Shown: positions 10,033 through 20,508, counted from the first letter of the stretch. The stretch: 64,000 nucleotides of DNA from Saprospiraceae bacterium (GCA_020631355.1 JAHDHL010000024.1:1-64000), one strand, 5' to 3'. The notes: generated by a model from the letters alone, not told the origin. Numbers and translations are program-made.

Positions 10033-13000
10033 CTAAAAATTGGCTCTGACAGAAGCCCGTCCGACATGCACCATATCAGCCGTACCTGTCTTCCGGCCAT
10101 CATAAGTCAAGCTAAGTAGTAGATTCTTGGATAATTTGCGATCGAATGTAATCGTCCAAAGGTAATTATTGCCGTTTTGGAGTCCCTCCAACATAGCGAA
10201 TGAAACTGGTGTGTTATTTTCTCCTGTAAACTTGATTGATACGAAAGAAAGTTTGGAACGAACAGCGGTTTTGGAGGATTGGTTGTAGGTCAATTCAACA
10301 TTGGCATCATGTTGTAGTATTGATTCGAAATTCTCAATTCTATTGTTTCCCTGTTGATATTCGTAGCTCTGTACCAATCTGAATTTCTGATTGGGTTGGA
10401 ATGTCAGTTTAGGTTCTAACTTGTACCACCGAATCCTAAAATCCTTGTTATCAAAAAATTCAGAATCAGCGTTTCGCCATCCCTCGGACAACTGGGTATT
10501 GATGGACCATTGCTTGGTAAGATTCCATCTGAAAGCCAAAAACCTTTCCTCCAATGCACGGCTTTCGAAACCTGTTGTCAATACTACCCGATTCCTATTG
10601 TGATTCAGGCCTATTCTTATATCATACTTAGGATTAGAACGATTGAAGTACAATGTCGCCCGGTAACTGGAATTCAGTGAAACAAGCGTAGAATCGGGTA
10701 CATCCAGTGCAAAGGGGTTCCATTGGTTGACATTATCATCCAGTCTTACTTTCCTATTGATCCTTACCGTGGACTGGAATGCCAATTTGGACATTACTGC
10801 CCGAAATCCTTTTTCTTCCCTGAACCAGATAGCCTTGGGTTCCAAGTAGAGATTATTGGTAAACTGTACCAGATTCGACCTCACATAACGGTCTGTAATC
10901 GTATTGACTCTAATGTAATTCGCTTGGTCTTGAAAAACGGCTATCTCGAATTCATCCAATTGGGGGATGCTATCATTATTCCTATCCAACCAAGTATACA
11001 CGCCCTCTCCGTCATTGACTTTTTGGTATACAAATTCCCTCTCGGGTTCCTGTCCTGAACTGATTTCATAACTGGTCGTACTACGAATCAGACCCTTGAT
11101 GGCTCTCAACTGATGTTCGATTCGTCCGAGGTAGGTTTCCAATGCTTCCTGATTGGTAATCTGTTCATTCTGGATTTGAAGATTCCGGTAGGTCATATTC
11201 CAGTTCAGGCGAGAGACCTTGGATGGATTCCAATTTCCTGCCAAATTGACCTCATCCGCAATGGTATTGTTCTGAAATTGATTATCCAAGATAGCATAAT
11301 CATATCTGCGCCTGTATCTCAATGAGAACTTGGATTTTTTGGAAGCTGTGGTTTCCAGATAAGCACCAATGATATCAAAATGAAAACTATTGGCTTGTAA
11401 TGAATCCGTCAACAAATCCGTTCTTCTATTCTTTTCCCTTTCACCTGTCACGCCAATTCTAAGGCCGCCAATTTTTTCAAATTTCTTCGAAATGTCAAAA
11501 TTGGGTCTTGAAAAGAAAGTCTTTTCCAGGCCATTGTTGGTCTGTACGAAACTCCCCTTAGACCTTATATTGAAACCCTTGGATTTGATATTCGTCTGAT
11601 AGCTGTGCCTAATGCCAGTATAGGAACTCCCTCTAAGGAATGTTCCGAAATCGTAGGAAAAAGTCCCCAAATTCAGTTTTCTTACCGACAAACCAGCCTG
11701 AGCCATATGCTCATCCAAAACCTCATTATTCTCAATATTCCAATCCCTTGAAAATTCTGCTGAACGGTATGGGCTCAAAGCCTCGAAATTCCGTTGTTTG
11801 TATTCGTAGGCTATCTGGGGAGTCAATTGCCATTTGACCTTGTTTTTTCCATTATCAATGATATCCTTTTCCTTGATTTCGAACAAGTGCTGATAATCCA
11901 ACCTGAGAGAAACACCCCTATCGTCTGCCTGGTCCACATCAGAAAATCGATTGAGGTCATTCTGACTCATGGCTGCCTCTATACCAATGAAAGATTGCTT
12001 TCCGATATCATATCTCCCTCCTACGGTCAACAGTTGTTTCTTTTGGGGTGCAATCAATTGGATGACGGGTTCATAGTTCCCTTGTGGTTCTCCGGTATTG
12101 GGGTTCGGTGCTACCCAAGCATACACCCTACCATTGGCAGCATTCGCACTCAGGACATAATTTCCCTTATTCTGTCCTAATTCTGTAAATCTAGCAGTGT
12201 ACTTGGCACTATCCGGATTAACATTATAAATGAGGATTTCCTGATACAAATTCCCATTGACCAAGGTATCCACCAAGGCATAAGTAATTCGATCAGAAGT
12301 GAATTCTTCCAGAGAATCCAATCCGGGAGCAAACTGGCCCTCCAAATTATCCCCTGCATTGGTCAGGAATTCGATCTGAGCCTCACTCAGTTCTTGATTT
12401 CCGGAAGAACTCTTGGAGTCCTGTTCGTTGTAGAAGTTCAATCTACCCGTCCATTTTCCTTTCTTATACTCAGAACCTAATGTATATAAGAATCTGAGGT
12501 AATTCTGGTCAGTATATTCAAATTCTACTATGATTCTGCTATCCTTTGTAATCAAGCGATTTGCTGTGAAAGAAATTTCACCTCTATTATAATCAATCAC
12601 ATAATCATTCAATTCTCCCCTTTCCATCAGAATACCATCATTAAATACTCTTTCAGTACCTGATAATACGATGATGAACAATTCATTCTCGTTCCCTCTT
12701 AGCTTGTAAGGCCCTTGGTTCCCCTCGACCACTTGTATATTCTGTCTCGCGAACTTACCACCTGAAATGGCAAATCCTGCGGTATTTTTCCATTCCCCGC
12801 CCAGAACATCGGAAACATCCTCGAATCTGGCTCCTTGGAGTTTCTTGTTGTAATTCATGAAATATCCCTCAGGGCGTCTCAAATCAAAATCCCCTGCTAT
12901 CAATGAGGTTCTTTTCCTTTTCAATTGAATGAAAACCCTATCAAAATCCTGAATATTCTGTGTATTTCCCTCTGGTTGCAAAGGGATGTTCTGGTCGCTG

Positions 13001-13587
13001 ATGGCTGCCAGTATTTCTATATCATCCCCTACGGTGCCAGACATTTGTAGATTCAGACTCGAATTCAATACAAGATTCTGACTATTACCGAAAGAAATGC
13101 CACGGGCGAATGAGCCCGTATAATTCACACCATCCAAATCCAGAATATCCTTATTGGAGTTATTAATGGCAAATGGGTCATATACGAATTCTGGAGGCGA
13201 AGTGGGGTCTACCTTGATATAATTCGTATCCAAACGGTTGAATTTCCGTTCTAGATCCATCGTTAATACCTGATACCTGAGATCTATCGTATCAGGTAGG
13301 TTCTTTCCTTTCCATGTTAATTGATTAGTATTGATTTCATAGTAAGTGTCTGAGACTTTAGAGCCATCTTTCGAATAGAATATTTCCAAAGTTTTGGGGA
13401 TAATAGGTAAGGAATCCAATCTGAATGGCTGATTCTCCTTAATCACCAAAGTCTTGGTCTTCCATGAGGATAAGCCCAAGCTATCCACTTGGGCACGAGC
13501 CAACACAGGCATTATCACAGCCATTAATATAAGAAGAAGATTCCTCAGCAATATTCTAATCCCTTTTATTTCCAGGAGTACATACAA
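10033..13587 (-). CDS. Large outer-membrane beta-barrel protein, unknown function
   Basis: An 1184-residue secreted protein. The N-terminus is a signal peptide (RNLLLILMAVIMPVLARAQ). Residues of about 30-150 look like a soluble beta domain. The rest is a long series of alternating amphipathic strands with aromatic residues at their ends, finishing in a C-terminal Phe as in many outer-membrane barrels. The segment GSFARGISFGNSQNLVLNSS and the following ISDQNIPLQPEG motif belong to a conserved Bacteroidota family that I know only as hypothetical. It has some resemblance in style to SprA-like proteins but is half that length. No operon partner is adjacent. The barrel location is inferred; the function is unknown. 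Confidence 0.82.
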   Translation of the reverse strand: MYVLLEIKGIRILLRNLLLILMAVIMPVLARAQVDSLGLSSWKTKTLVIKENQPFRLDSLPIIPKTLEIFYSKDGSKVSDTYYEINTNQLTWKGKNLPDTIDLRYQVLTMDLERKFNRLDTNYIKVDPTSPPEFVYDPFAINNSNKDILDLDGVNYTGSFARGISFGNSQNLVLNSSLNLQMSGTVGDDIEILAAISDQNIPLQPEGNTQNIQDFDRVFIQLKRKRTSLIAGDFDLRRPEGYFMNYNKKLQGARFEDVSDVLGGEWKNTAGFAISGGKFARQNIQVVEGNQGPYKLRGNENELFIIVLSGTERVFNDGILMERGELNDYVIDYNRGEISFTANRLITKDSRIIVEFEYTDQNYLRFLYTLGSEYKKGKWTGRLNFYNEQDSKSSSGNQELSEAQIEFLTNAGDNLEGQFAPGLDSLEEFTSDRITYALVDTLVNGNLYQEILIYNVNPDSAKYTARFTELGQNKGNYVLSANAANGRVYAWVAPNPNTGEPQGNYEPVIQLIAPQKKQLLTVGGRYDIGKQSFIGIEAAMSQNDLNRFSDVDQADDRGVSLRLDYQHLFEIKEKDIIDNGKNKVKWQLTPQIAYEYKQRNFEALSPYRSAEFSRDWNIENNEVLDEHMAQAGLSVRKLNLGTFSYDFGTFLRGSSYTGIRHSYQTNIKSKGFNIRSKGSFVQTNNGLEKTFFSRPNFDISKKFEKIGGLRIGVTGEREKNRRTDLLTDSLQANSFHFDIIGAYLETTASKKSKFSLRYRRRYDYAILDNQFQNNTIADEVNLAGNWNPSKVSRLNWNMTYRNLQIQNEQITNQEALETYLGRIEHQLRAIKGLIRSTTSYEISSGQEPEREFVYQKVNDGEGVYTWLDRNNDSIPQLDEFEIAVFQDQANYIRVNTITDRYVRSNLVQFTNNLYLEPKAIWFREEKGFRAVMSKLAFQSTVRINRKVRLDDNVNQWNPFALDVPDSTLVSLNSSYRATLYFNRSNPKYDIRIGLNHNRNRVVLTTGFESRALEERFLAFRWNLTKQWSINTQLSEGWRNADSEFFDNKDFRIRWYKLEPKLTFQPNQKFRLVQSYEYQQGNNRIENFESILQHDANVELTYNQSSKTAVRSKLSFVSIKFTGENNTPVSFAMLEGLQNGNNYLWTITFDRKLSKNLLLSLTYDGRKTGTADMVHVGRASVRANF

Positions 13588-13636
13588 ATGATAATTCGTA
13601 TCCCTTGTAATGGGTTTCTATTATGAAACGCAAATA

Positions 13637-13644
13637 CAAACATA
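13637..13644 (-). promoter_or_regulatory. -7 box for the barrel gene
   Basis: On the minus strand this reads TATGTTTG (TAnnTTTG), about 50 bases before the ATG at 13587. A -33 TTTG is not evident at the right distance. Confidence 0.4.
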
Positions 13645-13762
13645 AGGGTATTGTAGGACATATTAGTTTAACTGTTATTCAGGAGACATTGGCGGTTAAA
13701 GCATCCATTGCATGATTCTTATAACATACTAATACTTGGAATGAGTATAGGATTTGAAATCG

Positions 13763-14800
13763 TCAATCATTCCAAATAGCCACTTTTTTCTCACCGGGTT
13801 TGGCATAAGCCCGATACATGCTGGTTGTATTGTAGGGAAATGCAAAATTTCCATATTTATCCACTGCTACCAAACCACCGGCTCCCTCAATGGCCTTGAG
13901 TTCTTCCATAATTATCTGATCAGCTGCATCTTTCAGACTCATGTTTCCATATTTCATCCGAGCAGATAAGTCATGTGCCACAGCATAACGGATAAAGAAT
14001 TCACCGTGCCCTGTACAAGAAACTGCACATGTCGAATTATCCGCATAGGTTCCGGCACCAATAATAGGGGAATCCCCTATCCTATTCCATCTTTTATTGG
14101 TCATACCACCCGTGGACGTTCCGGCAGCCAAATTACCATCCTTATCCAATGCAGCACAGCCGACGGTCCCGAATTTGCTATCCGGAAAACGATCCAACAA
14201 ACTACCCTGTTGTTTCTTTTCTTCTTCTAGTATATTCTGTAAGTTGTCCCAATTCCCTTGGGTAAAGAAATAGGAAGGTTCGACCATTTCCAAGCCTTGT
14301 TCCACAGCAAATTCCTCTGCCCCTCTTTGGGTTAACATTACATGTACGGACTTATCCATAACGGCCCTTGCAGCCTTAATGGGATTCTTGATGGTCATGA
14401 CACCTCCGACTGCACCCGCTTTCATGCTTTCACCATCCATGAATGAGGCATCCAATTCATTTTTTTCCTCATGTGTGAATACGGCTCCCTTACCTGCATT
14501 GAAAGTGGGCTCATTTTCCATGAATGCAATTGTTTTTTCCACAGCATCCATACTAGATCCACCCGACTTAAGGATTTCCTCTCCTATGGCTATGGCATCC
14601 TCGAGGATTTTATACAACCGTTGTTTTTCCTCCTCCGGAATATCCGAGGGCGTATAACCTGCTCCACCGTGAATGATGATGGCATATTCGGCCTTTTCTG
14701 GTTCAGATTCATTTTGTACCGTATCTTGTGTATTATCACAAGATGAAATGAATGCGAGAACAATAATAATTGTGACGAAGATTCTTAGTTGATTCATCAT
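13763..14800 (-). CDS. Isoaspartyl peptidase / L-asparaginase (Ntn hydrolase) lipoprotein
   Basis: A 345-residue type 2 asparaginase family protein. It removes isoaspartyl residues from peptides or hydrolyses asparagine. The precursor is cut into alpha and beta chains before the nucleophile Thr in GTVG (T212), and the following STGGMTNK and GDSPIIGAG motifs form the active site. HGGAGY near the N-terminus is the conserved family opening. The signal peptide ends in a lipobox (LAFISSC), so the enzyme is exported and lipid-anchored. It faces the barrel gene's promoter region and appears to be transcribed alone. Confidence 0.92.
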   Translation of the reverse strand: MMNQLRIFVTIIIVLAFISSCDNTQDTVQNESEPEKAEYAIIIHGGAGYTPSDIPEEEKQRLYKILEDAIAIGEEILKSGGSSMDAVEKTIAFMENEPTFNAGKGAVFTHEEKNELDASFMDGESMKAGAVGGVMTIKNPIKAARAVMDKSVHVMLTQRGAEEFAVEQGLEMVEPSYFFTQGNWDNLQNILEEEKKQQGSLLDRFPDSKFGTVGCAALDKDGNLAAGTSTGGMTNKRWNRIGDSPIIGAGTYADNSTCAVSCTGHGEFFIRYAVAHDLSARMKYGNMSLKDAADQIIMEELKAIEGAGGLVAVDKYGNFAFPYNTTSMYRAYAKPGEKKVAIWND

Positions 14801-14896
14801 TTTTAAATTTGGTCAGTAAATGTATATAAATTTCAAGTCTCAAATCGTCAGGCAACGCCTAATCATGATTTTGGACTTGGAACAAAATTCGGGGTT

Positions 14897-16216
14897 ATGG
14901 GTTTGAAGAATTGGGTTTTATTGCTTTTTCTTATCAATACAGTAGTGGTCTGTGGACAGAACGATGCTGACTATCAGAAAAAATATTGGGACTACCGGAA
15001 TCGTTTCCTGAATGATTTTGTAAGGATTGGTGAAGAAAGGGGTGAAAGTATACCTATGGCCGGCAGGTCTCCCCATTTGGATTGTGCAGTTAACTATTTT
15101 ATGAATTCGCATGCTTGCGAACGACAAGAGGGGCAGGGAATGCTCTACTGGGGTGACAGTACGATAGAGCTTGGAAATTACATGGCTGTCCTAGCAATGA
15201 TGATACGCAATCTTGAAGATGCCAATCAGGATTCCAAGGCGGAACGTAGGGAATTGTATTATGCCATCAAAGCATTTGACCGATTGGACGAACAAGTCGA
15301 AAGAGTGATGGGATACGAACCCCAATTGGATGGTTTTTTCATGCGGGACGATGTCCCGTCAGGTTTTTTCAGGAAAGGGAATATCAAGCAATTCAAGAGA
15401 GCAGGTACGGAAGATGGTTATAGCTGTCTGATATCACATGGTTCATGTAAGCAAAATGACATCATGGATGGATCGGTTGCGAGTCTGGATCAGATTATTG
15501 GATTATTGTTCGGATATACATTCGTCAGTGAGATGATTCCGAATGCCGAATATGAGGGACGATTACTTTCTGATATGGTAGCGGAACAAACAGACAGGAT
15601 CGTTTCCCACCTTATCAAGCACAATTGGAAAATTACGGCACCAAACGGTCAGTCACCATCCAAGAGCTGGGGAGGGAATTGTGTGGCATTCAGTTATTCC
15701 ATAGCAGAGACAGCAGAACGGATTACCAAGGGTAAATTCAGAAAAAAATACCAGACTCCGAAGTCCAAAATGGGAGGTAAAATCATTCTGGGAACTTTTA
15801 ACTGGGCTTTTGGCGTACAGCACCAACGCAATCTATGGATGGCTTTCGCATCCATCGTCAGTACGGGCAGATGGAATGCTAAAAAGATGGCCCGTAGGAC
15901 AGTGAAGCGCCAACAAGAGATGTATACATTGGCTTATTGTGCCATTAATAATGAAGCAATCCCCAAGGGAATAGAACGAAAGAAACTCCAGTATATCCTG
16001 GCTTCAGCTCCTGGCTCAGGCCCTTGTTTCGGAACACCCGACTGTGAGGAAATCAAAGGATGGCAGGGTTCAGATAGGTGGCTCCATCCTGAATCCAAGA
16101 ATGGCAATACCTATGGTATCGAAAGGGATTATAATGGACTTGATTATATGCTTTTCTATAATTTATACCATTATACTTTCAAAGATGAACTACCGCCTTA
16201 TCAAAAACCTAACTAA
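14897..16216 (+). CDS. Secreted protein of unknown function
   Basis: A 439-residue protein with a signal peptide (VLLLFLINTVVVCGQN). The mature part is mostly helical, with conserved-looking Trp, Tyr, Cys and Asp positions (GMLYWGDSTIELGNYMAVL; SWGGNCVAFSYSIAETAERI). The helical-array look resembles alpha/alpha-barrel enzymes or lyases, but I cannot place it in a family and give no function. The start is the ATG at 14897, followed directly by the signal sequence. It converges on the GH31 gene with a 10-base gap. Confidence 0.75.
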   Translation: MGLKNWVLLLFLINTVVVCGQNDADYQKKYWDYRNRFLNDFVRIGEERGESIPMAGRSPHLDCAVNYFMNSHACERQEGQGMLYWGDSTIELGNYMAVLAMMIRNLEDANQDSKAERRELYYAIKAFDRLDEQVERVMGYEPQLDGFFMRDDVPSGFFRKGNIKQFKRAGTEDGYSCLISHGSCKQNDIMDGSVASLDQIIGLLFGYTFVSEMIPNAEYEGRLLSDMVAEQTDRIVSHLIKHNWKITAPNGQSPSKSWGGNCVAFSYSIAETAERITKGKFRKKYQTPKSKMGGKIILGTFNWAFGVQHQRNLWMAFASIVSTGRWNAKKMARRTVKRQQEMYTLAYCAINNEAIPKGIERKKLQYILASAPGSGPCFGTPDCEEIKGWQGSDRWLHPESKNGNTYGIERDYNGLDYMLFYNLYHYTFKDELPPYQKPN

Positions 16217-16226
16217 TCATTCATTA

Positions 16227-18614
16227 TCAGAATGATATCATCATTTTCTTGAAGTTTGCATCCAATTCAAGTACATTGGATTCCGAAATTACCTGACCAT
16301 CCACTTGGACACTCTTGATAGGATTGGGCAGACCTATACATTTCACCCTATATTTAAAATCAGGTGATAGGTTCCCCTCGATTTCTTGAAGAATAATCAA
16401 TTGTTCTTCATTGCCATCCAAATGGAAGTTGGACAGGAGGAATTCCCCTCTTTTGTGTCCATCACCATCGCCATCATCATGATAGAATTGGCTTGACTCT
16501 TTTCCTTTCTTGAAATAAATATGGAGTGTCACCTCCTCAATGGGCTTCTCTCCTACATATTGCATCATTGGGTAATGAGGCACTACCGCTCCCTCCCGAA
16601 CAAAGAATGGGACATATTCCTTTGATAGGGCGTATTCGATTTCCTTTCCACCCACATATTTTATTCCTTGATGATAATCATACCAATTACCATTGGGCAA
16701 AAAGACGTTCCTTTGGGACGCTCCCTCCTCGAGTATGGGACAAGCCAGTAAGTGATCCCCTAGTAAGCATTCATCCGAATGGTTCATGATATTCTCATTC
16801 GATTGATTTTCAAAAATCAAAGGTCGCAACATGGGAGTACCAAAGTTGGAATATTGGTAAAAGGCGGTGTAGATATTGGGTAGGATTCGATACCTTAATT
16901 CAATGGCTTGCCTTACCAAATCAGTAGCTTCATCCCCAAAGGACCAGGGTTCCTGATCTCCATGATCACCAGATGAATGCGTTCTGAAAAACGGATGGAA
17001 TACCGCAGCTTGCACCCATCGGTAGAATAATTCCGGTGAAGGATGATTGACGAATCCTCCTACATCAGAACCTACAAACGAAACGCCTGACACAGATAAT
17101 CTCTGACATTGGGTATTCGCAATGGAAATGTGTTTCCAAGAAGCAATATTATCACCGGTCCAGACGGATGAGAATCGTTGCAGACCTGCATAACCCGACC
17201 TCGTTATTACCAAGGGTCTGTTCGGGTGCATCAACTTTTTCATTCCGTTGTAAGTCGCGCGGGCCATTTGCATTCCATAAACGTTATGCGCCTTTCTGTG
17301 GCTACAAGGATGCCCATCATAATCATGTCTCACATCCATTGGGAATGTCTTGGATTCCACTTCGAATAGTGCGGGTTCATTCATATCATTCCAAACACCT
17401 CTGACACCAATATCCTCAATCATTTCCCGATATAATCCGGACCACCATTCCCGTACTTCGGGTCTTGTAAAGTCAGGGAAATAACATTCTCCCGGCCATA
17501 CTTTACCATTGATGTAGGAGCCATCCATGCGTTTGCAAAAATAGTCCTTTTCCAAAGCTTCCTTGAATACCCAATAATCCATATCCACCTTGATGCCCGG
17601 GTCTATCATAATGACCGTCTTAAAGCCATCCTCCGCAAAATCAGAGACCATTTGTTTGGGGTTAGGGAATTTCTCCTTATCCCAGGTAAAACACCTAAAA
17701 CCATCCATGTAATCAATATCCAAATAGATGGCATCACAGGGTATCCTAAGCTCCCTCATCTTGGAACAAATACCCCTTACCTGTGATTCAGGGAAGTAAC
17801 TCCATTTGCACTGCTGGTAACCCAATGCCCAAAGTGGTGGTAATTCTGGTGTACCTGTAAGCAAGGTATATCTTTTGCAAACATCCATCAATTGTGGACC
17901 ATTGATGAAGTAGTAATTCATTTCTCCTCCCTCTGCCCAAAAAGTGGTTACGGTTCTTCGTTCAGATGCAAAATCAAAATGGGTTTGGAAACTATTATCA
18001 AAGAAAATCCCATATCCCATTCCCTGATAAAGGGAATAATAAAATGGGATATTCTTGTAAACCGGGTCTGTGTTCTCATCGTATCCATATGTATCAGACC
18101 CCCAATTCGTAAGTTGCTTTCCACTCAGGTTGAAATCCGTCGGTTTATCACCCAAACCGTAAAAGGATTCATCCCTTTCGGCTATCTTACTCATGTAGAC
18201 ATTATCTCCACCATATTCCTCATTCCTAATCCAATGAAACCCCTTTTCGTCCTTGGATAAGATTTGTCCATCCTTATTCCTTATTGTGGCCCTAGTATCT
18301 CTTTTAGCAATCTCTATATTCAGATGCGATGTCATGATGACATAGGCCCTATCCGTTTCTGTCCATTCCAATTCTTGGATATGCCTCTCGAAATCATCAG
18401 ATAATGCATAGGAAAAATCAGGTTCATGATAACCATCTGTACCATATCTGAAACGGATGATATCATCCGTCAATATGTCCAAACTGAATAAAACATGATT
18501 TTCAGTCCGGAAATGAAAAACATTATTATCCTTACCGGCCTTGATGATTCTCTCAGGATATCTTTCTTTTCCAATATCCTCATTGACCTTATCAGAAATA
18601 GGATTCTCTAACAT
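16227..18614 (-). CDS. Glycoside hydrolase family 31 (alpha-glucosidase type)
   Basis: A 795-residue retaining glycosidase. The catalytic nucleophile is D410 in GVWNDMNEP and the acid/base is D488 in WTGDN; FFRTHSSGD and GSDVGGF are further family signatures. The order is an N-terminal beta-sandwich, the (beta/alpha)8 barrel from about 240 to 590, and two C-terminal beta domains. No signal peptide is visible, so it probably acts inside the cell on alpha-glucosides or oligosaccharides. It starts 11 bases after the DUF819 gene and is likely co-transcribed with it. Confidence 0.94.
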   Translation of the reverse strand: MLENPISDKVNEDIGKERYPERIIKAGKDNNVFHFRTENHVLFSLDILTDDIIRFRYGTDGYHEPDFSYALSDDFERHIQELEWTETDRAYVIMTSHLNIEIAKRDTRATIRNKDGQILSKDEKGFHWIRNEEYGGDNVYMSKIAERDESFYGLGDKPTDFNLSGKQLTNWGSDTYGYDENTDPVYKNIPFYYSLYQGMGYGIFFDNSFQTHFDFASERRTVTTFWAEGGEMNYYFINGPQLMDVCKRYTLLTGTPELPPLWALGYQQCKWSYFPESQVRGICSKMRELRIPCDAIYLDIDYMDGFRCFTWDKEKFPNPKQMVSDFAEDGFKTVIMIDPGIKVDMDYWVFKEALEKDYFCKRMDGSYINGKVWPGECYFPDFTRPEVREWWSGLYREMIEDIGVRGVWNDMNEPALFEVESKTFPMDVRHDYDGHPCSHRKAHNVYGMQMARATYNGMKKLMHPNRPLVITRSGYAGLQRFSSVWTGDNIASWKHISIANTQCQRLSVSGVSFVGSDVGGFVNHPSPELFYRWVQAAVFHPFFRTHSSGDHGDQEPWSFGDEATDLVRQAIELRYRILPNIYTAFYQYSNFGTPMLRPLIFENQSNENIMNHSDECLLGDHLLACPILEEGASQRNVFLPNGNWYDYHQGIKYVGGKEIEYALSKEYVPFFVREGAVVPHYPMMQYVGEKPIEEVTLHIYFKKGKESSQFYHDDGDGDGHKRGEFLLSNFHLDGNEEQLIILQEIEGNLSPDFKYRVKCIGLPNPIKSVQVDGQVISESNVLELDANFKKMMISF

Positions 18615-18625
18615 ATCTTATTGAT

Positions 18626-20017
18626 TTAACCTGCTGCGTAACTCATTAAAATACCACACAAAATGGCTCCGTATGTACCCAGTGCATAACCCAACACTGC
18701 CATCAGTACACCCACCGGTGCCAGACTGGGACTAAATGCCGAGGCAACAATCGGAGCAGAAGCTGCTCCTCCCACATTCGCCTGACTACCAACTGCAACA
18801 TAAAAGAATGGTGCCCTAATAATGAATGCAGTAGCTATCAGGATTATCACATGAATGAGCATCCAAATGAGGCCAATGGCAAATAATCCCATATTGGACC
18901 AAATTTCGCTCAGGTTCATCTTCATTCCTATGGTAGCTACAAGGATGTAGATAAATACGGATCCTATTCGTGAAGCCCCCACTCCCTCTAACTTCCTTAG
19001 TTTTGTAAATGACATGGCAAAGCCAATCGTTGTGGCAATAACGACCAACCAGAAGAAATTGGACATCAGAGCATTCAATCTAATGGCTTTCAGTGATTCC
19101 TCATAGGTTTCCATCCAAGGAGTAATCATATCAGAACCGAAATGTGCCAAGGCTATTCCTCCAAAAGCAACAGCCAAAACCTGAAATAAAGCTGTGGTAT
19201 CCGGTACTCTCTCCACGCTGCTCCTGTAAGCGGAGACCTTTTCCTTAAGTTCAGTAATGGCTCTATTATCTGCCTTAAGAATATTATCCAAACGATCAGA
19301 AATACTTGCACCATACAATAGAAAACCCATCCAGAAATTAGCAACAATAACATCCACGACAAGCATACTTGCATACAAATTGCTGCTGACATTATTGATT
19401 TCCTTCATCGCGGCCTGGTTGGCTCCTCCACCAATCCAACTACCGGCAATAGTGGATAGCCCCCTCCATAATTCATCCGGATCTATATTGACAATTCCCA
19501 ATTGGGCAACAATCATAAGTGCAATGGGTCCACCTATCACTATACTTATCGTAGCCATGAAGAACATAATCAGGGCTTTGGGGCCTAGGTTGATGAGTCC
19601 CTTGAAATCTATGCTCAGACAAAGAAGAACCAAACTTGCAGGTAATAGATATCTGGAAGCTACAAAATATAATTGCGAATGTCTGGTATAGGATTCGTAT
19701 TCCTCCTTGGGTATTCCATTATCAAACATGAATCTTTTTATGGCTTCATAAGACATTCCATTCAGTTCGGTGACGGAAAGTGCCAAGTCCTTGGACTGTA
19801 TGAGTTCCATAACCTCAGGTACAAACCAATGCGGTGCGATAAGACCGAATGGATAATGCAGTAAAGCCGGAATAAAATAGCAAAGCAACAAGGCGGGTAC
19901 GAATTTGTAGAATTTCTGCCAACCCTTGGTTTGGTATGATGATGTAATAAAAATACCTGCCAATGCCAGGATGAGCATTCCTAGTACGACAGCATCATTG
20001 GTAATTAATGGTTCCAC
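18626..20017 (-). CDS. DUF819 family membrane protein
   Basis: A 463-residue polytopic membrane protein with about eleven hydrophobic segments, matching the DUF819 (YjcL-like) family. The C-terminal block VGSQANVGGAASAPIVASAF and the GALGTYGAI-like end are typical of the family, which resembles secondary transporters. The substrate is unknown. GH31 follows after 11 bases on the same strand, which hints at, but does not prove, import of a sugar or peptide used by the same pathway. Confidence 0.85.
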   Translation of the reverse strand: MEPLITNDAVVLGMLILALAGIFITSSYQTKGWQKFYKFVPALLLCYFIPALLHYPFGLIAPHWFVPEVMELIQSKDLALSVTELNGMSYEAIKRFMFDNGIPKEEYESYTRHSQLYFVASRYLLPASLVLLCLSIDFKGLINLGPKALIMFFMATISIVIGGPIALMIVAQLGIVNIDPDELWRGLSTIAGSWIGGGANQAAMKEINNVSSNLYASMLVVDVIVANFWMGFLLYGASISDRLDNILKADNRAITELKEKVSAYRSSVERVPDTTALFQVLAVAFGGIALAHFGSDMITPWMETYEESLKAIRLNALMSNFFWLVVIATTIGFAMSFTKLRKLEGVGASRIGSVFIYILVATIGMKMNLSEIWSNMGLFAIGLIWMLIHVIILIATAFIIRAPFFYVAVGSQANVGGAASAPIVASAFSPSLAPVGVLMAVLGYALGTYGAILCGILMSYAAG

Positions 20018-20196
20018 GTTTGATGTAAGTCTGGTTTGGGTGGGAAGATAATGATAATTTCAATTGACGAAAATAAATTGATATATAAACCCTAAGAATT
20101 ATTACTCCTTGGCATCCCTAAGCTATGATTAGGACAATTTACTTAGTTTAACATTTAAAATAACCTAAAAAACTGGAATCTTAATAATCATAGCCC

Positions 20197-20204
20197 TACC
20201 TTTG
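20197..20204 (+). promoter_or_regulatory. -7 box for the zinc-ribbon gene
   Basis: TACCTTTG, a perfect TAnnTTTG match, lies 25 bases before the ATG at 20230. A CTG, one base off TTG, stands 21 bases upstream in place of the -33 box. Confidence 0.5.
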
Positions 20205-20229
20205 TTTAGGAATCAAACTAAGATGAGAT

Positions 20230-20508
20230 ATGACACTTTATCACTGTAAATATTGCAAGGAAAATGTATCTCCAAGAGCCAATACCTGCCCGCATTGTGG
20301 CGAGCCCGAACCAGCTGCTAAGGAGGAACCATTAGTAAACAGAAGCATCAGGTTGATTGGCGTAGTATTATTCCTAATGAGTGGATGCTATCTCGGATTA
20401 GGCATCAATATCATAGCCATCCATCCCTTACTTTATCTTTTGGTGGGAATGGTGGGATTAACCATGATGTTAAACAGGGATAATACTGAGGAAATCCAGA
20501 ATGGTTAG
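20230..20508 (+). CDS. Small zinc-ribbon membrane protein
   Basis: A 92-residue protein with an N-terminal zinc ribbon (CKYC at residues 6-9 and CPHC at 20-23), then two hydrophobic segments separated by a short turn. Proteins of this build are usually small membrane regulators or scaffolds; no specific function can be given. Its stop codon overlaps that of copA on the other strand in the shared TTAG. Confidence 0.75.
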   Translation: MTLYHCKYCKENVSPRANTCPHCGEPEPAAKEEPLVNRSIRLIGVVLFLMSGCYLGLGINIIAIHPLLYLLVGMVGLTMMLNRDNTEEIQNG

